NCBI GenBank assembly: GCA_013141385.1
Contig: JABFRB010000022.1
Coordinates: 1 to 64,000 of the forward strand
Direction: 5' to 3'
DNA: 64,000 nt
Source of the DNA: Bacteroidales bacterium
Lineage (GTDB): Bacteria > Bacteroidota > Bacteroidia > Bacteroidales > Tenuifilaceae
Position 1 is the stretch's first letter; each line of letters starts with the position of its first letter. The position numbers and the translations under genes are program-made. This document shows positions 36,635 through 43,366 of the stretch, one piece after another. The notes under the pieces were generated by a model, which did no database searches, was not told the origin of the DNA, and worked only from the letters and a program-made list of their open reading frames with translations.

Positions 36635-38821
36635 CTATATCATATTCCCAACCTGCTCCTTATACGACAAACTATAATAATTATCGGTTAGCATTAGTTC
36701 TTTTGGAGTACCCGAGTTAGAAATTGTTCCATTCTCAAGTAAATAGATTTTATCTGCTTTTGAGGCAGTTTTAATTCTATGAGTAATCATTATTATAGCT
36801 AATTCATTCCGAAGTTGTTGTAGAAGGTCTAAAATGAAGTTCTCTGCATTTCTGTCCATAGCAGAGGTCGCCTCATCGAGTATTATTAATTTAGGTTTTT
36901 TGTATAATGCTCTTGCTAATGCCACAAGCTGTTGCTGACCACCTGAAATGTTTATTCCTTCTTCGCCTAAAATAGTCAAATATTGTTGGGGAAAATCAGA
37001 GAAATAAGTGTCAAAGCCATACGATTTACAAAAACTGATTACGTTTTCGGCTTCCTTCCTAGAATCACCCAAGCAAATATTATCTATGAGAGTCCCATTA
37101 AATATTTTAATTTGTTGGGGAACAACACCAATATTACTCCTCCAAAAATGAGTATTGATTAATGCTAAATTTTTATTATTAATCAGTATTAGTCCTGATT
37201 CTGGCTCATAAAATTTTTGGAGTATTTGTACTAACGTACTTTTTCCAGTACCGCTTTCACCTAAAATCCCTACTAGTTCTCCTTTTTTTACCTCTAAAGA
37301 AACATTTAATAAAAGCCGCTTTCTTCCAGCGAATCGAAAATTCAGGTTTTTAATTTCAATTTTATCGATGATTTCAATATCCTGCTTTGTTAGGTCATCC
37401 TTATGCTCTGATTTTATACTGGCAATTTCATACATACGATCAAATGCCACTTTTGCCTCTTGAATTTGAATATTAAATATAGCCAACCGGCTTATGGAGG
37501 GTATAATTGAACCTGTTAGTGAAAGAATGGCCACCATTTCCCCAATCATTAACTCTTTCTGAAACACTTGAAATGAGGATAGCCCAAAAATTCCAAGAAT
37601 TAGAAGAACCCCAGTAACCTCTGACCAAAAGCTATACTGAATATTGAGTTTACCTAAATTATAAATATTTTGCTGAAAAAAGCCGTATGCATTTTTAGTT
37701 AACTCCTTAAAAAAGGGTTCCTTATTATTCGACTTAATGGTATCAATACCCTGAATGGTATCGATATAATTACTCTGGTTTAAGGCGTACGATTGCATCA
37801 CATCCTTTTGTGAAATAGCTATTCTTTTGTGAAATCTTCGGATTATACCGAAGTAAAGAAGAAAACTAAATAAAACTAGACTACCGATACTTATTGAGTA
37901 TAAAAAAATTACAAAAAGTGAAATTATAATAATTAATCCATCTATTAGCATATTACCAACTACTGAGCTAATAGTATTCTGAATTCTCCGAGTATCATCC
38001 ATCCGTGCTATTAGCTCACCCGTTTTTCGGGTATCAAAGAATGATTTCGGTAGATCGATAAGTGCACTATAGAATTTTTGAATAACCCGATTGTTAAACT
38101 CCTTATTCTGGCTAATAAGGAAGAAACCTCTTAAATAGTTCAACCCTGTTTTTACAATTAGCAGGGCAGACAATAAAAGCAAGCTAATAAATAACCCATT
38201 GTAATCCGCAGAGGGAAGTATTTTGTCGATTAACTTTTGCGAAAAGATGGCTGTAGAAATTCCCAGAATTGTAATGGCTGTACCTAGGAATAAAGCAACT
38301 ATTAGTATCCCAAAATCCTCTTCAATCAACGACTGCAACCATGACTTTTTCTCCTTTTTGATTATTTTACCCTCTACAAACTCTTTATTGGGGATCAATT
38401 TAAGCAATGCCTTACTTCTCCAAACCTGTTCTAATTCATCTTTGGTAATTGTAAGAATTCCTTTTGCAGGATCAGCTATGACTATGTTATCATCCTTATC
38501 GAATCCAAAAAAAACATAGTAATGCTGTAGGTTTTCATGTAATACTACATGAAGAATGGCAGGTTCATCAAGTTCTTTTAGATTCGAAACGCTCTCCGCT
38601 TCCAACCCTTGGGCATCAAATCCTAACTGTTGGGCTGCCTGATATAAGCCAAGAACTGTCGTCCCTTGCTTTGCCGTTCCGCTAAGCTCTCGTATTCTTT
38701 CAAGCGGTGTAAAACCATTATAAAATTTAATTACGGTTGACAGACATGCAACTCCACAATCAGAACTACCGATTTGCAGGGTAAAGGATTTTGATATTCT
38801 CTTTCTTGCTAGATTCATCAC
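36635..38821 (-). CDS. Peptidase-containing ABC transporter (C39, double-glycine leader export)
   Basis: A protein of 728 residues. The N-terminal C39 cysteine peptidase has a complete catalytic set: Cys22 (SSDCGVAC), His100 (LQHYYVFFG) and Asp117 (IADPAKG), with the oxyanion Gln16. Six membrane segments span about 165-450. The ATPase domain has Walker A GESGTGKST near 515-523, signature ISGGQQQL, Walker B LIILDEATSAMD and the H-loop. Such proteins cut leaders after Gly-Gly and export the core peptide. The two precursors at 42213 and 43175 are its probable cargo. No HlyD-type adaptor or TolC gene is in the window. A second Met start is one codon downstream. Confidence 0.93.
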   Translation of the reverse strand: MMNLARKRISKSFTLQIGSSDCGVACLSTVIKFYNGFTPLERIRELSGTAKQGTTVLGLYQAAQQLGFDAQGLEAESVSNLKELDEPAILHVVLHENLQHYYVFFGFDKDDNIVIADPAKGILTITKDELEQVWRSKALLKLIPNKEFVEGKIIKKEKKSWLQSLIEEDFGILIVALFLGTAITILGISTAIFSQKLIDKILPSADYNGLFISLLLLSALLIVKTGLNYLRGFFLISQNKEFNNRVIQKFYSALIDLPKSFFDTRKTGELIARMDDTRRIQNTISSVVGNMLIDGLIIIISLFVIFLYSISIGSLVLFSFLLYFGIIRRFHKRIAISQKDVMQSYALNQSNYIDTIQGIDTIKSNNKEPFFKELTKNAYGFFQQNIYNLGKLNIQYSFWSEVTGVLLILGIFGLSSFQVFQKELMIGEMVAILSLTGSIIPSISRLAIFNIQIQEAKVAFDRMYEIASIKSEHKDDLTKQDIEIIDKIEIKNLNFRFAGRKRLLLNVSLEVKKGELVGILGESGTGKSTLVQILQKFYEPESGLILINNKNLALINTHFWRSNIGVVPQQIKIFNGTLIDNICLGDSRKEAENVISFCKSYGFDTYFSDFPQQYLTILGEEGINISGGQQQLVALARALYKKPKLIILDEATSAMDRNAENFILDLLQQLRNELAIIMITHRIKTASKADKIYLLENGTISNSGTPKELMLTDNYYSLSYKEQVGNMI

Positions 38822-38822
38822 C

Positions 38823-39353
38823 CTAATTACCGGATTTTATCAATACTCTAAGATTATCAGCATCAATATTCTGCGTTATTTTTTTAATCAGGTGTTTTCC
38901 TTGATCGTAGTAATATAAAGTTGGATAATTGTAATGCCCAAATAGTTTAGCTAGTTCAGCCTTATCGCATTGATAAAATTTGATTGGCATTCCTGGATCT
39001 AAATCGAATTTCTCCTTGAACTCACTAATCGTTTCCAAAGAGTCGGAGCTAACCATAAGTATTTGAAAAGTTGGCATCTCCGATATTAAATTAACCATCT
39101 GATCGAATATATTATAGCAATGTAAGCAATCAGAACTATAGAGCATAATAATGGTATTCCTATCGGATGAAATTGAATCAGGGGTAATCAGATGATTATC
39201 CAATGATTTAAATGTAAAATTGGGCAAAACTTTGATCTTCTGGCTCAGCCTATTCTCTTGAGTCCTCTTATTAATAATCATGAAAACCATTGATAATATA
39301 AGCACTATAATGCATACTAATAGTATCCGTTTTATTCTAGATTTATCACTCAT
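38823..39353 (-). CDS. Membrane-anchored thioredoxin-like (TlpA/redoxin) protein
   Basis: A protein of 176 residues with one N-terminal membrane anchor (about 8-27) and a periplasmic thioredoxin fold. The active site is CLHC in MLYSSDCLHCYNIFDQM, and the cis-Pro loop is NYPTLYYY. It lies one base upstream of the C39 exporter gene, so the two are surely co-transcribed. One precursor core has two Cys, so a role in forming or reducing its disulfide is likely, by inference. A bare four-residue CxxC does not tell oxidase from reductase. Confidence 0.83.
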   Translation of the reverse strand: MSDKSRIKRILLVCIIVLILSMVFMIINKRTQENRLSQKIKVLPNFTFKSLDNHLITPDSISSDRNTIIMLYSSDCLHCYNIFDQMVNLISEMPTFQILMVSSDSLETISEFKEKFDLDPGMPIKFYQCDKAELAKLFGHYNYPTLYYYDQGKHLIKKITQNIDADNLRVLIKSGN

Positions 39354-39359
39354 AATACA

Positions 39360-40016
39360 TCACTTAAATACCACAATTACAATAAATACCACAAATAGAA
39401 TCCACACTAACAAACCTAACACGTACGTCTTTAGCACAAACGATAGACTTTTTAAAAAATTCCATTTCATTAATTTAGCCAGCAGGAATGAGAGCACCAG
39501 CCAGTACAGAAATTCAATGGAATTCAAAATCCCCATTGGTATTTTTATCCAATCGGGATAGGAGTTTAACTTAACTGTTGAAATAAAGCGAAACGGGGAA
39601 TATCCCCCCAACTCCTCAAAGGAGGTGAAGCTATGGTTAAAAACAAGTATCGTTCTAATAATAGTGAATAGGATAAATGTAAACTCCGCTACAATAACAA
39701 CTTTGTACAGTTCCCGCATTGATACCCTAATCTCTGCAAGGTATAAGCCGATGTAGAAGCAAAGAACGACGAACGATATTCGAATAAACAGCGTTATAGG
39801 AATAAACAGAAATTTAATGAACCCCCAGCTCTTATCTAGTTGTAAAATCTTATGGGCTTCGTCGGCATTAAACTTTCCTCCATAAGTGTTAAAGAAGAAA
39901 ATATCATCGATGTAAAAAAGGCGTATTACCAACGAATTTATTACATATATACTAGCAACAGCAATAAAAAGGTAAATACTCCTTTTGGTTATTATATCTA
40001 ATTGCTTACCTATCAT
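39360..40016 (-). CDS. Five-pass membrane protein of the peptide locus (paralogue 2)
   Basis: A protein of 218 residues with about five membrane segments. It shares layout and a central motif with the upstream gene product: IRVSMRELYKVVIVAEFTF here and IEVPFRELMSLVILGELFF there. The pair therefore arose by duplication. It lies six bases upstream of the thioredoxin-like gene. Possible roles are self-immunity against the exported peptide or assistance in export. It may be distantly related to Yip1-type membrane proteins, which I cannot confirm. Confidence 0.75.
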   Translation of the reverse strand: MIGKQLDIITKRSIYLFIAVASIYVINSLVIRLFYIDDIFFFNTYGGKFNADEAHKILQLDKSWGFIKFLFIPITLFIRISFVVLCFYIGLYLAEIRVSMRELYKVVIVAEFTFILFTIIRTILVFNHSFTSFEELGGYSPFRFISTVKLNSYPDWIKIPMGILNSIEFLYWLVLSFLLAKLMKWNFLKSLSFVLKTYVLGLLVWILFVVFIVIVVFK

Positions 40017-40059
40017 ACAATCAAAAACATGAAGTCAGTAATACTGTCTATGCTTTACG

Positions 40060-40692
40060 CTAACCATTAAATTTATATAAATATATTCCCTTCAAAATAA
40101 GATATAGAATAGATGCTATTCCATAGGTAAGGAGTACGAGTTTAGCCATACGTTTTAGCGATTCTCTGGTGATCAACTGCAGACCATAAATAAGTATTCC
40201 CCAGAATAGCATTTCAGGAATACTAAAAAATTGAAAAATTGCCTTTATTGCCTCACTAGCCTCTGACCCAATAAAAAATTGTAATGATAGAAATGAAAAG
40301 TTATCCACCTCCTTCATTGTATACTCCGTATGAATAAATAGAAACCAGACCATCTGGGCAAGATCCCTAAGCCAAAAAAACAATTCGCCTAGTATTACCA
40401 ATGACATCAACTCTCTAAATGGTACTTCTATCTCCCAATTCTTTAGCCCGAATTGGAGTAATCCAGCAATTATAGTAACCTTAATAAAGCAAATAACTGG
40501 GAAACCGATGTTAATTGCAATCCAAATATTTCGGTAAAAGGAAGCGGAGTGGGCATTTCCACCAGTAAAATATTGAGGATCTGAAACAATAATTTGATGT
40601 ATAGCATATATAGAAAGGATATTCAACAGGCATAGTATGGCAAAGAGGTACCAAAAATTTTCCCTTTCAAGTAATGATTTGATTGTTTTCAT
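40060..40692 (-). CDS. Five-pass membrane protein of the peptide locus (paralogue 1)
   Basis: A protein of 210 residues with about five membrane segments, a paralogue of the next gene in the operon (see its entry for the shared motif). Its start overlaps the stop of the carboxypeptidase-regulatory-domain gene by four bases (ATGA-type overlap), which indicates translational coupling. No family is recognised with confidence. Confidence 0.75.
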   Translation of the reverse strand: MKTIKSLLERENFWYLFAILCLLNILSIYAIHQIIVSDPQYFTGGNAHSASFYRNIWIAINIGFPVICFIKVTIIAGLLQFGLKNWEIEVPFRELMSLVILGELFFWLRDLAQMVWFLFIHTEYTMKEVDNFSFLSLQFFIGSEASEAIKAIFQFFSIPEMLFWGILIYGLQLITRESLKRMAKLVLLTYGIASILYLILKGIYLYKFNG

Positions 40693-41996
40693 TCCCCATT
40701 ACTTTTAAATTGCTCCTCTAAAGATTTGTTCTTTTGTAAATCAATATTTACACTCTGAATAAGAGGGTTAAGCAGTACAATATTGTAGCTTTTCCAAAAA
40801 TCGGGATGGTATGGGAATTTTTTCTCATAGATATCCTTAGTCAAAATTTCCTTTTCTGCGTTTTTTATACGTGAAAAATCCCTACGTCTTGTAAGAATAT
40901 TATTCACCATAAGGGTCGACAATACATACTGTTTACCTTGTATCGTATCGGATGAGTTGGTTTTCATAGCAGTGCTAACAGGTTTAATTTCCTGAATAAA
41001 AGTTGGATAATATTTTCCATCATACTTCCTGTAGGTTACATTGTAAGATAAAAAATATTTATTTTTAAAATACCATTCTTTACCCTGATTGCTGTTGTTT
41101 ACAGCATAAAAACCCCATTCAAATTTAATAATAGCATAGTCATCAGCCTGTATATATATATTTCCTCCTATATCACCGGTTCTAACTGTAATTTTACTAT
41201 CCCATAATGTATCCCTATAACTTATAACATAGATTAACTTTTTATCAATATAGTTACACCCTGATAGTGTGAATACATGTCGGTTAATGTTATCCTTACA
41301 TAAAAAATTGGTGTAACTACAATTCTGAATCGCTCTTACATAGTCAGAATTGTATATGTTTAAGATCAGGTTTGTTTCTCCAAAAATTTTTTTATAAATC
41401 TTTGACCTAAGATCGTATTCTAAATAACTGTCACTTTTTCGTATTTCGTTGATTTTTATTTTGGCAAGGTTTAAATCTGTATCATATCCAAAATCTTGAA
41501 TGCTTACTGCAGCCTCTATTAATCGGGCATACCTATCATCCCTCATACAAAGTTCACGATAAAAAGCATCCATGTAATACATTTTAGTGGGATAGTTTTT
41601 CTTAATTTTCTTAATGGCTTTTCTTACAATCTGCTCGGCAGTTTCTCCCTTTGATAGAACAAACAAAGGCTGAATGGGAATGTTAGTAGAATCAAGATAA
41701 AATGTTTTTATGGAGTCATTAAGGATTTGGTTTATAGGTTTCTGGTATGTTTTGAACCCAAGAGATGAGATCATCAGAGTATCATTTTTTAGGCTGTCGG
41801 AAAAATAAAAAGAAAAGTTTCCCAGATCATTTGCTGCTGTTCCAATGGATTTCCCCTTAATACTAATGGCTGCATATCCAACTGGTTCGGAAGTGTTAAT
41901 TTGAAAAACGGCACCATTTATACAATTTGTTTTTTGAGAATAAATGAATTGTGTCTGTATGCAAATAAGGCAGAGAGCAAAGATTGATTTTTTCAT
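40689..41996 (-). CDS. Secreted protein with carboxypeptidase-regulatory-like domain
   Basis: A protein of 435 residues. The signal peptide ends near IYSQ (about 20). A CarboxypepD_reg-like beta-sandwich spans about 25-105 (NTSEPVGYAAISIKGKSIGTAANDLGNFSF, abbreviated: VGYAAISIKGKS and DLGNFSF). A long domain follows with the motif YYMDAFYRELCMRDDRYARLIE, slightly shortened here, seen in Bacteroidota surface proteins. It is probably periplasmic or on the inner face of the outer membrane. It is the first long gene after the precursors and coupled to the membrane-protein pair, so it probably helps peptide maturation, export or protection. The exact role is unknown. Confidence 0.78.
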   Translation of the reverse strand: MKKSIFALCLICIQTQFIYSQKTNCINGAVFQINTSEPVGYAAISIKGKSIGTAANDLGNFSFYFSDSLKNDTLMISSLGFKTYQKPINQILNDSIKTFYLDSTNIPIQPLFVLSKGETAEQIVRKAIKKIKKNYPTKMYYMDAFYRELCMRDDRYARLIEAAVSIQDFGYDTDLNLAKIKINEIRKSDSYLEYDLRSKIYKKIFGETNLILNIYNSDYVRAIQNCSYTNFLCKDNINRHVFTLSGCNYIDKKLIYVISYRDTLWDSKITVRTGDIGGNIYIQADDYAIIKFEWGFYAVNNSNQGKEWYFKNKYFLSYNVTYRKYDGKYYPTFIQEIKPVSTAMKTNSSDTIQGKQYVLSTLMVNNILTRRRDFSRIKNAEKEILTKDIYEKKFPYHPDFWKSYNIVLLNPLIQSVNIDLQKNKSLEEQFKSNGE

Positions 41997-42050
41997 GAGA
42001 ATAAATCTAGTTTTATTAAAGATAAAAGTAACCTATATTCATTATTAGAT

Positions 42051-42089
42051 CATAACTCCATCAGGATATAGAATCCTGATAGAGTTATG
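42051..42089. promoter_or_regulatory. 17-bp hairpin between precursor A and the export genes
   Basis: The arms CATAACTCCATCAGGAT and ATCCTGATAGAGTTATG (42051-42067 and 42073-42089) pair at all but one position around a 5-base loop. On the minus strand it lies between the precursor (ending 42213) and the first export gene (starting 41996). It has no proper T run. It could be a partial terminator or an RNA processing and stability element that makes precursor mRNA more abundant than the export mRNA. Confidence 0.7.
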
Positions 42090-42212
42090 AATGATTTCCA
42101 AAGAATAACTAAAATTCTTCCAAAATCTTTATCGTATTGTTATGTAGTGAATAAATGCCTTAAATATTAAACATAATTCACACCTAGACTCCATCGAATA
42201 TCCCTAAAATTA

Positions 42213-42359
42213 CTATCGACAGTTATGCTCATATATATCATGAAGGTAGTATATATCCCCCTGAAAATCCATAGGATTTCGGAGCCAATAACTAAGTTGT
42301 CCACAATAACTAAAACCACCTTCAATTTGTTCCATCTTTTCGAAATCTAACGTCTTCAT
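42213..42359 (-). CDS. Double-glycine leader peptide precursor A (48 residues)
   Basis: This short gene has an ATG at 42359 and a TAG at 42213-42215. The leader MKTLDFEKMEQIEGG ends in Gly14-Gly15 and has the hydrophobic spacing (Leu4, Phe6, Met9, Ile12) recognised by C39 peptidases. The predicted core is 33 residues, from FSYCGQLSYWL to YEHNCR. It is rich in aromatic residues and has two Cys (4th and 32nd of the core), which may form a disulfide. I recognise no bacteriocin class in the core. It sits upstream of the C39 exporter operon on the same strand. Confidence 0.82.
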   Translation of the reverse strand: MKTLDFEKMEQIEGGFSYCGQLSYWLRNPMDFQGDIYYLHDIYEHNCR

Positions 42360-42958
42360 AATTATTTGTTTTAAGGTTAATATTTCCCAAACGCTGGTTT
42401 ATCATTCCATTACTTGGGTTGATTATTTTTTTGGCTTAGCTAAAACCTATAACAAACATATACATTATTTATGTCATATTTTAATGCTATAAAGAATTTT
42501 AACAAACGAAATATGTAAAAATGTGCTTATTATAACATATTGCTATGTCTATAAAAATTTATACTTAAATTTTTTGGTTTAACGTTTGGAGAAGTAAGCG
42601 ATTTAAAACGCCATATAATGACAAAAAGCATATATGTTAGTAATTAGAGGTATTTTTGTTTTTTCTCATTACAATACGCACAACTTACAGGCAAATAAAA
42701 ATATGTTTTTACTATTTTTTAACAAATTATTGTTCAACTTCAAAAGTAAATCTCTACTCATTTTTTAATGTTTTTAGTTAAACGATATCTTACATCTAAT
42801 TTACAAAAAGTGTTCGATTTTTACAAAAAACTCAAACAGGATAGAATTAGTTTTTTTCAAACGGGTGTTTAGATGCTTGTAGGAGGGAAGTAACTATAGG
42901 AAACAATTGCGTAAAGCACTAGCAAAATTCAACAATTAGTAAAGCCCCACTCCAAACC

Positions 42959-42992
42959 GCACCCTAAAAGTTGAATATAACATTTGGGGTGC
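42959..42992. repeat. Palindrome resembling joined IS3-type ends or a plus-strand terminator
   Basis: The stem GCACCCTAAA / TTTGGGGTGC (42959-42968 and 42983-42992) has a 14-base loop and a T run just after on the plus strand. The arms extended (AACCGCACCCTAAAAGTT and AACTGCACCCCAAATGTT in reverse) look like the terminal repeats of IS3-family elements in this phylum. No plus-strand gene ends here, so I favour a relic of transposition. The wider stretch 42360-43030 has no convincing gene. Confidence 0.45.
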
Positions 42993-43030
42993 AGTTCTTT
43001 TTTGTAGGACTTCTTTTTAAGCTATACAAC

Positions 43031-43095
43031 TTAAAATTCTGTACCATTAGAGCTAAAATTTTTTACGACTTTTTACCTTTTCTTAGCGTTTTCAT
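43031..43095 (-). pseudogene. Decayed precursor-like gene
   Basis: From the ATG at 43095 the frame reads MKTLRKGKKS and stops. With a one-base shift after nine codons it continues VVKNFSSNGTEF and stops. The start context (GATTATGAAAACGCT) and the leader beginning MKTL-K-KK match precursor B. It is best read as a decayed sister of that gene that has lost the Gly-Gly site. Confidence 0.4.
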
Positions 43096-43174
43096 AATCA
43101 TAAGTTTTGGGTTAAACATGTGGAATCATTGATTTTCTTTCAAAAAACTATAGAAACCAATTCTTAGCACATTC

Positions 43175-43297
43175 TTAAAGTATTATAATATCTATTTGAG
43201 TTGGTGCTCCTTCGCCCCCTTTAAGTTGGATTAGCTCTTCGGCTTTGAGGACTTTTACAACCACTGTCATTTTTTTTGTTTTTTTCAGCGTTTTCAT
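43175..43297 (-). CDS. Double-glycine leader peptide precursor B (40 residues)
   Basis: ATG at 43297 and TAA at 43175-43177. The frame starts MKTLKKTKKMTVVVKVLKAE and goes on to ELIQLKGG. The Gly-Gly at 27-28 is preceded by the usual pattern of a C39-processed leader (Glu-Leu-Ile-x-Leu-Lys). The predicted core is only EGAPTQIDIIIL, 12 residues without Cys. It could be a short hydrophobic pheromone or toxin. The Lys-rich N-terminus is longer than in precursor A. It is 70 bases from the divergent CHAT gene. Confidence 0.72.
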   Translation of the reverse strand: MKTLKKTKKMTVVVKVLKAEELIQLKGGEGAPTQIDIIIL

Positions 43298-43327
43298 AAT
43301 CTTAGATTTTTATTTAAACATTTAGCT

Positions 43328-43351
43328 TATTTTTGTATCAACTAATGATAC
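43328..43351 (+). promoter_or_regulatory. -7 element and palindrome in the divergent promoter region
   Basis: TATTTTTG at 43328-43335 fits the -7 consensus for the CHAT gene (ATG at 43367). GTATCA-ACTAA-TGATAC (43335-43351) is an inverted repeat directly after it. In the 69 bases between the two divergent genes it could be an operator controlling both. No regulator gene is adjacent. Confidence 0.5.
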
Positions 43352-43366
43352 ATTAACGCAATAATA

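Noticed and set aside
36635-43297. Complete type I secretion system
   Set aside because: No HlyD-type adaptor or TolC-like gene is in the window. Only the C39-ABC exporter is seen, so the rest of the channel must be encoded elsewhere.
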